DNA of 64,000 nucleotides, taken from the NCBI GenBank assembly GCA_033060915.1, contig CM065397.1:32953501-33017500 (forward strand). Reading direction: 5' to 3'. This stretch comes from Euryodendron excelsum. Lineage: Eukaryota > Streptophyta > Magnoliopsida > Ericales > Pentaphylacaceae. The position numbers and the translations under genes are program-made. The stretch's first letter is position 1; the number at the start of each line of letters is the position of its first letter. Below the pieces are notes generated by a model. It searched no databases. It worked only from the letters and a program-made list of their open reading frames with translations, and was not told the origin of the DNA. Of this stretch, positions 47,555 through 59,130 are shown in pieces.

Positions 47555-48500
47555 ATATATGTTATAACCTTGCAAAACTCATTTGAAATTATTTACTATT
47601 TTTTATAAATTTTTCAAATCATTCTTAAAATAAATTATGAATTGTTTAATTTATTTATGAATTCTTTAAATAATTGTTTAAATATTTTTATGTTCAATTT
47701 GTAAAGAAATTGTACTATTTTTCAATTTTGTACATATTTTTAGCATATTCTTTAAATATTTATATATATGTTATAACTTGCAAAACTCATTTGAAATTAT
47801 TTACTATTTTTTTATAAATTTTTCAAATCATTCTTAAAATAAATTATGAATTTTTTAATTTATTTATGAATTCTTTAAATAATTGTTTAAATATTTTTAT
47901 GTTCAATTTGTAAAGAAATTGTACTATTTTTCAATTTTGTACATATTTTTAGCATATTCTTTAAATATTTATATATATGTTATAACCTTGCAAAACTCAT
48001 TTGAAATTATTTACTATTTTTTATAAATTGTTCAAATCATTCTTAAAATAAATTATGAATTGTTTAATTTATTTATGAATTCTTTAAATAATTGTTTAAA
48101 TATTTTTATGTTCAATTTGTAAAGAAATTGTACTATTTTTCAATTTTGTACATATTTTTAGCATATTCTTTAAATATTTTTATATATGTTATAACCTTGC
48201 AAAACTCATTTGAAATTATTTACTATTTTTTATAAATTGTTCAAATCATTCTTAAAATAAATTATGAATTGTTTAATTTATTTATGAATTCTTTAAATAA
48301 TTGTTTAAATATTTTTATGTTCAATTTGTAAAGAAATTGTACTATTTTTTAATTTTGTACATATTTTTAGCATATTCTTTAAATAATTATATATATGTTC
48401 TAACCTTGCAAAATTAATTTTAAATTATTTACTATTTTTTATGAATTGTTTAAATCATATTCTTTAAATGAAATTATCAATTGTTTAAATAATTTATGAA
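47555..48500. repeat. 209-bp AT-rich tandem array
   Basis: 'gttataac(c)ttgcaaaactc' starts at 47561, 47770, 47979 and 48188, with a diverged fifth at 48397 ('gttctaacc'). Every interval is 209. Units are nearly identical and more than 80% A+T, with shared 'aattatgaattgtttaattt' and 'ttgtaaagaaattgtac' segments. Similarity fades after about 48500. It lies upstream of the MULE transposase. Confidence 0.95.
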
Positions 48501-49780
48501 TTGTTTAAATAATTGTTAAAATAATTTTCTATTAACTTTGTAAACAGAAAATTATGAATTGTTTAATTTTATTTTTATATTACATAATTGAATTTTTTCC
48601 TACTTTTCTATTAATTTTCTGTTACTATTTTTTTATTAACATATTTTTAATATATTATTTAACATCTTATTTAAATAATTATCTACACATTTTTGTTTTA
48701 ATACATGCTAAAATTTTCACCTAACAAAAATATCATTACAATAACACTACATTTAATTGTTTATTACAATAAGAAGAAAAAAATATATTAAAAAGCAAAT
48801 TGCCAATCACAAGTCGTAATGTCAACATTTTCAAAATTATCAATCAATAGAACTCGTTGCAACTACAAAATTATACAAAAAAAGAGAGAATGACAACTAT
48901 AATTAAACTTGTTCAAATAAAAAAAGCTGAACAAAATTTTCATTCACATAAAAAATGTCCAACTAAACAAAAACAAAACAAAAAAGAGAATGGCAACTAC
49001 TGTCATGCTTTGCATTGATTTACAAAAATATATATACACACTTAAATATACAAATATAAAACAAACGATAGATATATAGATATATATACACTTATACGTA
49101 GAAAAACTAATATATATACACACTTATACATAGATATAAATACAAAAATAATAAAATCAGAAACAGATAGGAGAGGGTTTACCTTGTGAAGTCGTAAATG
49201 ACTTTTTTTCTTACAATATAGCTTCAATCAACAGACCGAACCAGAGAATCAAAGCTTCGAGGAGAATTTTCTAAGTCTCACCACCGCTGTTAATGAATAT
49301 GTGACTCGTTTGATGGCTTTTTTATTCGGGTTTTTTTGTTAAGTTTATAAAGAAAAAAGTCAATCTTTTTTATTTTTTTATCTTTTTTTAATTTTTAGTT
49401 TATAAAAATAAAAAAAATTAATTTTTATGCCAAATAAAAAAAATTTATAATAAGCTATACCAAATGAATCTTAAAGACTTACCATTTCAGTTACAATTTA
49501 ACATGCTCATACTGGTAATTCTTCCAACTTAACATCTCGAAGCATTTATTCATTGTAAGATTTTAATACTTGAGCAGCTTCTAACAAGGAAAAAGACAAT
49601 TTACAGAGTGGTCGGACAACTAAGGTGAGAAACTCTCTTCATAATTTCCACCCATTAAAACTACCTACTTCACCAACAAAAAAAAAAATTCACTAAGACT
49701 ATTTCATCAAAAAATGATCCTACAATAAAATTAAGAGACAAAAAAAAGAACACCACAAAAAGATAATAGCATGCACATAA

Positions 49781-49829
<49 letters not shown>

Positions 49830-50740
49830 AGTTGTGTTTACTCTTATATTTTGTCTCTCTTTTACGTGGTGTTTTAAATGTTCTGATACTTTTAAAATGT
49901 TGTTTCACTGGGATAATTGTTAGATAACTATTAATTTATTTCTACCCACTCTTTTAGTCTTGTAATCCAATATAGTTTCCTATTTAAGTATAAGGTTATA
50001 TCCAATTAAGTCTCTACAAAATATCTCATGAAATATACTAAATATATAGTACTATCTAATTAAGTCTTAATTCATCTTCTAATTTAATAAGATTTTTATT
50101 TTAAATACAGACTCCTATCTATAAATTTTTACACTTTATCTCATGAAATATAATACGTAATATGATTTCAAGAACATAATCTTATCTAATTAAATTTATA
50201 TAGATTATTACAATGCATACTATAGTCCAACAAAGTTTTCTACTTAAATACAAAGTCCTATCTACTTAACTTTCTATACGTTATCTCATGAAATATAATA
50301 TGTAATATGATTTTAGATATAAATTTCTATCTAATTAAATATCTATAAATTATAACATTATAGGTAAAATATTCATAACATTTTCTCAAATTTAAATTTT
50401 TTTAAAAGTAAATAAATGGTATTAAATATGATGCATATAGAAAACTTTATATATTACCAAAAAAAAAAGGATTATAATAAGAGTATAATTTTTTAACAAT
50501 TATGTGTACCTAATTTTTTTTATATGCCCATTGCACAGATATACCACTAATTTTATTTATAGTTAACTGATGTTTATGCTCATAATCAAGAAGTAAACTA
50601 TTGACAGCCACCGAAAAAATCTAGTTACATCAAATGTAACAAAGGCATCGGGAAACACAAGCTTTCCTTTCTTTCATTCTAGGTACTACAAGTGTAAGAA
50701 AAGCATAGGGAACACAAACACAGGTAAAAATGTTGGCGGC
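48501..50740. other. AT-rich intergenic DNA
   Basis: No gene. Degenerate continuation of the 209-bp array to about 48700. A (CA)n(TA)n microsatellite lies at 49781-49830. Dispersed 'atctcatgaaatata' repeats occur at about 50022, 50138 and 50282. The outer 5' end of the MULE-like element is probably in 48.6-49.4 kb, but I find no terminal inverted repeat. Confidence 0.5.
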
Positions 50741-50744
50741 AATA

Positions 50745-51480
50745 ATCGGGAATTACCTCTTTCTTATGGTGGCAGATGTTTTGTTCATGACTCTCTCTAA
50801 AGCTTATCAACAGGGGGAAATATCGAGTATTAAGATCAAGCGAATTTGCCCTACAATATCCCATCTTCTTTTCAGATGATTCACTAATATTTCTAAAGTC
50901 CAACTTACAAGAGTGAGAAAAACTGTTGCATATTCTTCAAAACTTTAGGGAGGCTTCTGGATAGTCAATTAATGCACAAAAATTTTTAATATTTTTTTGT
51001 GCTAACACTCTTTGCCCATTGAGAGAATCCATCCTAAATTTTCTGCATATGAAACCCATGAATAGTTCTTCAAAATATCTTGATTTACTGGCTCTTTGGG
51101 GTAGATCCAAACGAGATGCTATGACTTTCACCAGAGATAGAATTCTTGGTATGGTAAGGTGCAGGGTTGAAAGGAGAAATTCTTGTCCGATGTTGGCAAG
51201 GAGACTTTGTTAAAATCAGTGGCCCAAGCTATCCTTACTTATCCTATCACATGTTTCAAACTTCCTTCTACTCTTTGTGAGAATATTAACAAGGCCCTTA
51301 GAAGATACTGGTGGAATGGGAATGATGATACAAGAAAATCCATTGGTGTGACTGGAATAAATTGACTGCTCCCAAAGGGTTGGGGGGATTGGGTTTTAGA
51401 GCTATGGAAAGTTTTAATGCTGCTTTTCTTGCAAAACTGTTTTGGAGGCCGATGCTTGAAATTGCTCATGGTCAATATTA
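50745..51480 (+). pseudogene. L1-type LINE reverse transcriptase fragment
   Basis: The + strand, in two frames, reads MVADVLFMTLSKAYQQGEIS, then FFSDDSLIFLKSNLQE (catalytic F-A-D-D box as FSDD), FREASG, SSKYLDLLALWGRSKRDA, VGKETLLKSVAQAILTYPIT, CFKLPSTLCENINKALRR, YWWNGNDD and GGLGFRAMESFNAAFLAKLF. These are the palm and thumb of plant L1-type RT in the right order. In-frame stops (about 50913 and 50960) and a frameshift near 51180 disable it. The 5' part and endonuclease are missing, as expected for 5'-truncated LINEs. The 3' end is cut at about 51480 by the next element. Confidence 0.88.
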
Positions 51481-51508
51481 GGATTAGTGAAATGCTCTTT
51501 TGTGTGGG

Positions 51509-52090
51509 CTACACTAATGGGGCTAGGTTGAGGTTGAGGTAGAAAAGGAGACTCACCATTCTCTTGAACACACAAGCTTGCGTTAAAAGACTTTTAAGAT
51601 CATCTAGTTTGTCGGCCATCCTAGAGTTCCACTCTATTTGGGATTGCATGAATTGTGACAAGGTATCCTCTAGCGTCTCCTCTTGATATGGATAGACTTC
51701 AAAAACTTGTGATTCATAAGGTAGAGGTTGGGGTTGGTATTGTTGAGGGCTTGAAGTTCCCTCATTACTCCAACTAAAGTTGGGATGCTGCCACCCCAAA
51801 TCATAGGTTTTCACATATGGAGTGCCCTCTAGTGACCCCCTGTGTGTTGTTTTATAATAATTAAAATCTTGTGGGTAATGTGATTGGTCATATTGTTGAG
51901 AGTGTGCTATACCCTCATGCAGCCAATTGTAGTGTGAGTGATTTTGCCACCTCGGATGGTAGGTTTCTGAGTAGGGAGTATATGTTTATCTAGATGCATT
52001 TAAATAATCCCCAATAGTTTGGCATGGCGGGACTTGTGCCTCCTCATAATTGTACCTACTCATATTATCATCATACGCACCCATTGTCAT
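51509..52090 (-). pseudogene. gag-tail ORF of the Athila/Tat-like element
   Basis: Starts at ATG 52090-52088 (MTMGAYDDNMSRYNYEE). The frame runs to 51509 with one stop near 51990. It is rich in Pro, Gln and Tyr and contains HPNFSWSNEG ... QQYQPQPLP and the helical 'TLEDTLSQFMQSQIEWNSRM'. This resembles the region after the capsid in Athila-type gag (HPNFSW...). The capsid domain itself is absent between the primer site and this frame. Confidence 0.6.
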
Positions 52091-52402
52091 GTTCTTAAAG
52101 TTACCCAAACTATCCTCCAATCTCCACATATTTATACCACCAATTCATAATAAATTACTCCTCTCAATCTCCATTAGAAATCTCTCAACTAAAGAAAAAA
52201 ATAGATAAACAAATCTAACTAAAAATAAAAATAGAAAAAAAAAATAAAAAAAATATACTTGCAAATTAAAAAGGGATGGAACGAGTGTATCCAAGCAAGC
52301 TAAATGTTGAGTTGCCTCATTTTTGGTAGATTAATTGATGAAGTTGCTTTTCCCAGAATTGGCTTCTCCAAAGATTGTTACACCAACGCCAATCGCAAGA
52401 TT

Positions 52403-52420
52403 TTCCTGGCAACGATGCTA
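52403..52420 (-). other. Primer binding site, Athila/Tat type
   Basis: The - strand TAGCATCGTTGCCAGGAA aligns with the TGGCGCCGTTGCCGGGGA primer site of Athila/Tat elements, with mostly G-to-A differences. It lies five bases from the LTR end. Confidence 0.7.
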
Positions 52421-52425
52421 AAAAC

Positions 52426-53903
52426 TGATTGCTCCTGAATAGTGCAATTTATATCTGCCAGTGTACAGTTGCGATGTAGTAATAATATCTCGATAAGTCC
52501 GAGGTCGAACCACAGGGAATATGGATGGAATATAGTAAAACTCACTTTGGGAAAGTAGAACTCTCAAGAAAAACAACTCTAAAATGTAGAGGAAAATTTT
52601 GATTTGAGATTTGGTTTGAGAAATTATTCTAGGTAATGAAAATAAATTTATACTAAGAAAACTTGATTAAATAACAATAAGCAAAAGGTCTTCGCAGGAC
52701 TGATCTAGTTAATAGGCCTATAAGTAGATCCCCAAGATAGCTATGATTAAAGAAACTCAAGATTCAATTACCCTCTTGGAGTTGATATTCAGTTATTTAC
52801 TAGTGTTCATAGCATGGTCTCATTCATACTTGTCCCAGTTTATAAACTTGTCTACAAGGTATGTTTGAAGCTTAATCAAGAACAATAGATTTCTAAAGCA
52901 CTCTTAATAAGAATATGTAAATAATTATAATCAATACCCTTATTAGAAATTCTAGGTATACGTATCCTTGCTTGCATATTAGTCTATACATACTTGCTTG
53001 ATATGATTAAGAATATTGTTTTCAAAGATATTCATAGGCAAGAAAATGAATCTTGATCCAAGACTTTGAAATCTTGAAAAATAAATAACTATCTTGAATC
53101 TCTACATGTAATTTACTTACCTTTTCAGTCCATGCCAAGGAAAATATTTAGCAACTTAAAGCCATAAGAAAGCACATGAAAAATATATTGATAGAATGCA
53201 ACCATTAAAACAGCATCCAATATTGAATATAAAGAAATACTTAATGAATACAAAAATTAGAGTTCTTGAAAGGTGAAAAGATTAATAAAACTACTCCTCC
53301 TAAAACTACTCTAACTCTAAGGTTTCCTAACTCTCAATAAAGTTTTCTAACTCTCCTTTCTTTAAAAAAACTCATATGGGCTTAAAAAGGCCTCAATCCT
53401 AACCCTAACAGGTTTCTGGCCCGTGGCAGGGCGTCTGAAGGGCTTTGGAGGGTGTCCCGACAGCTCTGGTGATGGGGTGTCCGGGCGGGGTCTCAAGGAC
53501 GTCCGGACGGGTCTCAACATATAGAAAATTTTTCACAATTTCACCAACATGGCCACTACTCATCCGGACGCCCTAGACGGTTAGTGTGCCTTCACAAAAG
53601 TTGTAGATCTCAAAAAGTTGTATAGAATCAACATATTATAGGCCCTGATAGCCTTCTTGGTTTGAGAAATATGGCCTTCCAAAGTTTTAGCTCTGCATGC
53701 TTCAGCAGCTTGTACTCTAGCAGCATTCTCTTAAAACCTATGTTCAAAATGTATCCGAAATCCTCCCATTTATGCTCAAAACTTATACAAATCATAATAA
53801 ACTTAGTTAGTACTAAAACATATCTAAAAAGACATAAAATCATAAATTAACACTAACAAAGCATTAGTTAAGGTCTTATAATCGCACTTTTGAAGTACAA
53901 TCA
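52426..53903 (-). repeat. LTR of the Athila/Tat-like element (1478 bp)
   Basis: Its + strand ends are TGATTG at 52426 and CAATCA at 53903, a perfect 6-bp inverted terminus with TG...CA. The part nearest the primer site carries 'ccctgtggttcgacctcgg' and 'actacatcgcaactgtacac' on the - strand, the U5 signature of this group. Short open frames within it are not genes. Confidence 0.8.
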
Positions 53904-54475
53904 CGTGCCGTGTAATTGAACAATCTCTGCAATGTAGAAGGTCACATGCTTTGATAAAGAGTACGTAGTCTTCACTGGTAAGAAATGTGCAGACTTGGTG
54001 AAGCAATCAACAATAACCCATATAGCATCACAACCCTGTGGCAATCTCAGCAATCCTACAACGAAATCCATGGTGATATGCTCCCACTTCTGTTCTGGAA
54101 TCAATAAAGTCTGAAGTAGTCCTGCCAGTCTTTGATGTTCTACTTTGATCCGTTGGCATTATAGGCATCGTGATACGAACTCGGCTATTTCCTTTTTAAT
54201 TCCCGACCACCAAAATGTTTCCTTTAAATCCCGATACATCTTTGTGCCTTATGGATGCATAGTGAACTTCGTGTTACGGGCTTCTTCCAAAACTTGCCTC
54301 CTGATTTCGGGTATATTTGGAACATACAATTGGCTTCTGAACTTTAAAGCTCCATCATGCAAAGTGAAGTCAAGCTTCGGGTTCGTTCCCATTTCTTCAT
54401 AGATCTTCCACAAGTAAGGATTTTTAGGTTGCCATTGCTTCAAAACTTCTATCAAAACCGGTTGGGCGATCATGG
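53904..54475 (-). pseudogene. gypsy integrase: zinc domain and core start
   Basis: Zinc-binding region: 'LEEARNTKFTMHP' (first His replaced by Asn), 'GTKMYRDLKETFWWSGIKKE', then 'FVSRCL*CQRIKVEHQ' with a stop in the CxxC. Core: 'QKWEHITMDFVVGLLRLPQG' (first Asp), 'IWVIVDCFTKSAHFLPVKTT', 'IAEIVQLHGT'. The frame ends at 53904, where an LTR interrupts it before the second Asp. Confidence 0.85.
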
Positions 54476-55103
54476 TGGTAAGATCATATTAGTACCCAGT
54501 GCAATAATTTCAATCTCTGATCTCTCCAAGTCAAGGAGCAAAGGCCGTTGGAGAATAACAAGACAGGCTGGATTGGCGGTAGACTTCCAGCTCAAGGCGT
54601 CGGCCACCACATTGGCCTTGCCCGGATGGTATTGAATGAGAATGCCGTAGTCCTTAATCAACTCGAGCCACCTTTTTTATCTCATGTTCAACTCATTCTG
54701 TGTGAAAAGGTATTTCAAACTCTTGTGGTCAGTGAAGATCTCACATGTGACTCCATACAAGTAGTGGTGCCAAATCTTCAAAACAAATACCATCGCTGTT
54801 ATTTGAGATCGTGGGTCGGGTAGTTCTTCTCATGTGGTCTCAACTGTCTCGAGGCATACGCAATCACCTTACCATGTTGCATCAAAATGCATCCCAGTCC
54901 TCTATGCGAAGCGTCACTGTAGATGAAAAACCCGTTAATCCCAGTAGGTAAGGCTAGGATTGGTGCGGACACTAATCAGTTATTCAATTCTTGGAAACTC
55001 CGTTCCCTCTTTTCATTCCATTCAAATGGTGTGTTCTTCCGAGTGAGCTGTCTTAGAGGAGTTGCAATCTTGAAGAAATCCTTCACAAATCTTCGGTAAT
55101 ACC
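54476..55103 (-). pseudogene. gypsy RT end and RNase H
   Basis: The - strand begins at the insertion junction with 'YYRRFVKDFFKIATPLRQLT', 'FEWNEKRERSFQELN', then RNase H '[20 protein letters not shown]', '[20 protein letters not shown]', '[17 protein letters not shown]' and '[15 protein letters not shown]'. These continue exactly the RT piece at 59886-60300. A stop lies in 'LNN*LVSAP' near 54975. Confidence 0.88.
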
Positions 55104-55269
55104 TATAAGCACCCTATTTTTGCTCGCTCGGCAATCTCCAGCTCGACCGGGTCCAGTTTTCAAACACCACAACACATGCAAGCTTAAGACGAACCCTTCA
55201 ATCTCCAGTCTAGTCAACTGGTCACTTCTCAGGCCCACAAGGACTCGCTGGAGATATAAGCACCATCAT

Positions 55270-55600
55270 TCCAGGCAGCTTTCCGAACTGGGCGATCTTA
55301 GAAACCAACGCCATCCAGGTAGCTTCCCAAGATTAGGCGATCTCGGGGACCAACACCTTGTCAAAATTCTAGACGATTCATTTTTGGCGCTTGCTAGCCC
55401 ACCAATGTAGAATATCCGTCATTCGGTAGTTTTCTGGGACCAGGCGCTCTCGGAGACCAACACCACCCTCACAGGTAGCTTTCTGAGACTGGGCGTTCTC
55501 AGGAACCAACACCACCCCATAGGTAACTCTCTAAGACCAGGCGTTCTTAGAGACCAACACCGTACAGGTTGTTTTCCGAGACCGGGCAATCTCGGGAACC
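55270..55600 (+). repeat. Row of short hairpins in the Ogre-like LTR
   Basis: Units of about 48 bases with 'aggtag(c/t)ttt', a stem, a loop 'ac(c/t)(a/g)ggcg', the other stem, and 'accaacacca'. Stems differ but pair: ctgaga/tctcag (55482/55497), ctctaaga/tcttagag (55528/55544) and ccgaga/tctcgg (55576/55590). Weaker units lie at 55280, 55324 and 55431. Confidence 0.65.
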
Positions 55601-56084
55601 AACACCTAGGTCAACACCGGCGCCTGCTAGCCCGACTCGGTGAAAAATGACCAAATTTGCCCCTTAGGGCCTCTTGGCACGTTTTGAGAAAGCTCAAAAT
55701 CTCTCAAAACAATAAGTCCACCCTTCCAAAATGTTATTAAACTATTAGGCGTATTCCACATGCCATCCAATCTAATTCTGGTCCCATTCCGGCTAACTCT
55801 AGTCAAAATGACCGTTTTGCCCCCGAATACCCCGACACCATACAACTCTCACCAAACAGTAAAAGACTCTCCTAAAACCATCCCTGAACGACCCGACACG
55901 CTTGACATAATACTCCAAACCATTCCAGACCATTTTCAAACAAACCTAGCCAAAATGACCATTTTGCTCTTAATAACCCTAACACACCCTAAAACAACAC
56001 TGGTTCTAGGATATTGAACGACAGGTCTTGTCACACACCCCTGATTAACTTAAGGAGGACCTCACAACGTTAAACACCCATGAC

Positions 56085-56545
56085 TCGATAAAAGTTCCCT
56101 GGAGTGTCTCACAGACGCTTCGCCCAAGTTCTCATTCCTCCCGATTCCCTGGTTATAACGCATCGTCAAATGACTTGAGAAAAGCGTAAATCAGGGAATT
56201 CTTGAAAGTTCATTCATATATTTTTTCATCGGTACGGCTCGATTGGATAGATCGCTCCTCGAAGCCCTTCATCGTGTGGCTCGAACAGTGCCACTTTCAG
56301 TAACCCCTAGAGCGTCTTGCAGACGCTCCGCCAAGGTTGACTTTTTCTCCGATTCCCTGATTGAAACGCACCATCAAACGACTTGAGAAATGCATAAGGT
56401 AGGGAATTCCCAAAAGTATTTCCAGAGTACTTTCCATTGGTACGGTCCGATCGAAGAGATCTCTTCCCGAAAGCCCCGATCATGCAACACAAAACCAGCT
56501 ACTTTCGAACCCCCACGGAGCGTATCACAGACGCTTCGCAAAGAT
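56085..56545 (+). repeat. Two-to-three diverged ~215-bp repeats in the LTR U3
   Basis: 'gtctcacagacgcttcgcc' at about 56107 recurs as 'gtcttgcagacgctccgcc' near 56312 and 'gtatcacagacgcttcgca' near 56522. Each of the first two is followed by 'gattccctg(g/a)tt', 'aaacgacttgagaaa' and 'agggaatt'. It lies upstream of the TATA box and may contain promoter elements. Confidence 0.7.
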
Positions 56546-56880
56546 GCCATTTTAAGCACATTTCCTAAAATGATATCTCACACTTCCGAACACCATTCGA
56601 ACTTCACAAAAACACGAAAGTTCACCAGAAGCCCCGGGAGAACACCCTAGGTGCAACCAATTCCTTCGAAACCTTCCTAGTTGGCTTAATTATCGAGTCA
56701 AAGTTTAAACAAACATTTCCGGTAGCGGAGCGTATGCTACATGTGCCCAAATTTTGATCAGATAGACTAAATTTCGATCAACGATCGAGATTTAACTAGT
56801 ACACAGGGTGCCACGTGTCATTCTGGCAATAGAACAGTACCTGCACATGTGCTACATGCGCCAAGCCAGTTCCAGGTTGC

Positions 56881-56890
56881 CTATAAATAC
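56881..56890 (+). promoter_or_regulatory. TATA box of the Ogre-like LTR
   Basis: CTATAAATAC followed about 30 bases on by a pyrimidine-rich stretch. A good match to plant core promoters and well placed for an LTR transcription start near 56915. Confidence 0.6.
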
Positions 56891-58084
56891 CAGACCCCCC
56901 CTTTGCATATTCCATCTCCAAAATTAATGCAAAGCTCTGCTGAAACTGTCCCAGAACCTTGAATCTCCGTACATATTCTCCTCCTCCAACACTTAGGCTA
57001 GATTCCACTTCATCTACAAGGCCTTATACACCATTAAACACTCCCCTCCAGCCCTTCAAGCCTTCTTAAAGTCATTTAAGCTCCAATCAAGACATCCATT
57101 GAAGACTACAAGTGTGTTGAAGACAAAAGGTGGTATCCCTTTTACATTTTTGTCTTCCCCCACTCCTCTCTTCTCCCTCCTAGCCTACTTAGGCTATTCT
57201 CTATCTTAATCCCCATCTTCTACCCCCCATTCTTGCAGGCTTAAGCCAAGAGGGCTCTTAGTCCATGCCTAGAGGAAGCAAGTGAGAGCCACCGTGTAGG
57301 GGGATCTCTCACTAGCCTACTTTAAGATGGTATGGCCTAGGAGCCCTTTGTTTGTGTGGTGTAGCCTAAAAGCCTTGTATGTGCTCATGACCTCTTGCAT
57401 ATTATTATTTTGATCATGTCATATGTGCTTGGCTTCATTTTCATGCTTATCACAATGTTCTACAATGTTCACACTACTCTTATTTCTATGCCATTTCCAA
57501 ACTCCATATTTCTTTCAAAGAATGGTTCCAAGAATTGGCTCCTTGAAGTTTAGGATTATACATTAGAAAATCATGCCTTAGATAATTCTCTACTAACCCC
57601 TTAACTCTCATTTCGGCATCATTGCACTTTAGCTTGCATAAGAATTGTTTTCTAGCTCTCCAATTTTTAAGGCTTCCATTCTTGTAAGTTTAGTGGTTAG
57701 AATGGCCCTCTCTTGAGTGGTCTCCCTCATATTTGGCCATAGGAACCCTTTCTTAATGGAATGGTCTCATTCAAAAATGGTTCAAAATTCTTTTCCTAAA
57801 ATGGTTTCCAAAAATCCATTCTCTCCATCTTTGCATTAAAAATGGTGCTTCAAAAAATTGTTATTATATTGATTTTTAACCCCTTGCACTCTTACCAAGA
57901 TAATGGTTATAATGGTTATGAGGGAGCGTTCCTTGGAATGGTCTCCAAGCACCACCTATACAAACCATACTCTTGGCTAGAGTCAAATTTTCAAGGAAAT
58001 GATCTTAAAAAAAGATTGCCTACCAAAGTCCATTGCATAACATGCTTTGTTTTTCAAAACTCTTTCTAAAAGTGCATCAAACAA

Positions 58085-58480
58085 CCTTTCAAAATCATCC
58101 TTTAATCCAACCCTAGATTAACTTGACCCTAGTCGTCCAACCCTAGGTTAACTTGATCCTAGTTACCTAACCTTTGGTTAACTTGACCCTAGTTACCTAA
58201 CCCTAGGTTAACTTAACCCTAGTTGACCAACCTTAGGTTAACTTGACCCTAGTTGTCCACCCCTAGGTTAACTTGACCCTAGTTATCCAACCCTAGGTTA
58301 ACTTGACTCTAGTTCACTCACCTTAGGTTAACTTAACCCTAGTTAATTAACCTTAAATCATCTCAACCTTAGGTTAACCCTACTCTAGTTAGTTAACCCT
58401 AAATCATCTTAACCCTAGGTTAACCTAACCCAAGTTAATGAACCTTAGGTCACCCTTAACCATAGGCTAACCCAACATAG
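58085..58480 (+). repeat. ~30-bp minisatellite (CCTAGGTTAACTTGACCCTAGTT)
   Basis: About a dozen imperfect copies of 'cc(a/t)aaccctaggttaactt' plus 'gaccctagtt'. Divergence increases rightward. It resembles telomeric CCCTAAA only superficially. It lies in the transcribed part of the LTR. Confidence 0.85.
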
Positions 58481-58919
58481 GTTAGTATGCTTCAAGGTTC
58501 CAACTCATGAACCCTTTTTTAATGATCTTTCAATTTTAAATCATACTTGTTACCCATTTTTCCCAAACCTTCAACCTGCTTGAGATTTCAAAAACTCCAA
58601 GATATTTTCAGAAATGTTTTCAAAAGATCACAAGCCTAAGGTATCCCTTGCCCTCTTATGGTTAGGGACCCCAAAGGAAGGTGACATATCAAGAACAACC
58701 TCCAAGGTTGTCCATATTAGGATTCCTAACCATTTCAAAAACCACTTTCAAAAACTAATTTATCAATACATTCTAAAGTCATACCTCCAAGGTTTTCAAA
58801 ACAAGATTTCAAAAACACTTTCAAACTCTCTTGAGTTACTCCAAAGAATTTACCAAAAATCCCTTGATTTGATCCAAAAACATTTTCAAAACACTCCGCC
58901 ATCCCATTCCAAGTCAAAG

Positions 58920-59130
58920 CTTTCAAGACCACAAAGCGTCTTCAACTTTTTCAAAGACCTTAAAGTGTCATAAACTTTTCCAAAGGCCTCAAAATGTCTT
59001 AAACTTTTCCAACGACCTCAAAGTGTCTTAAACTTTTCCAAAAGTCTCAATGTGTCTTAAATTTTTCCATAGACCTCAAAGCGTCTTCAAACTTTTCCAA
59101 AGACCTCTAAGCGTTTTCAAACTCTCCAAA
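58920..59130 (+). repeat. ~30-bp minisatellite (CAAAGCGTCTTAAACTTTTCCAAAGACCT)
   Basis: About seven copies of 'aaagtgtcttaaacttttcc' with 'aaagacctc', in the same LTR as the minisatellite at 58085. No coding function. Confidence 0.85.

Larger units (their letters stand above)
51490..53903 (-). mobile_element. Non-autonomous Athila/Tat-like LTR element, truncated
   Basis: The - strand order is LTR (53903-52426), primer site (52420-52403), then a short gag-tail frame (52090-51509). No protease, RT or integrase follows, and the 3' part is lost at the LINE junction. The LTR sits exactly inside the integrase frame of the Tekay-like element; the base after the LTR is 53904 (CGTGC would be its target duplication). 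G-to-A type changes in the primer site fit methylation-linked decay. Confidence 0.7.

Noticed and set aside
50680..50740. 'RYYKCKKS' frame resembling a WRKY zinc-finger start.
   Set aside because: No WRKY heptad or matching Cys/His spacing. It directly precedes LINE sequence and is most likely chance.
58085..58480. Possible interstitial telomere repeat (CCCTA-rich array).
   Set aside because: The unit is about 30 bp with CCTAGGTTAACTTGACCCTAGTT, not the plant heptamer CCCTAAA. It lies inside an LTR.
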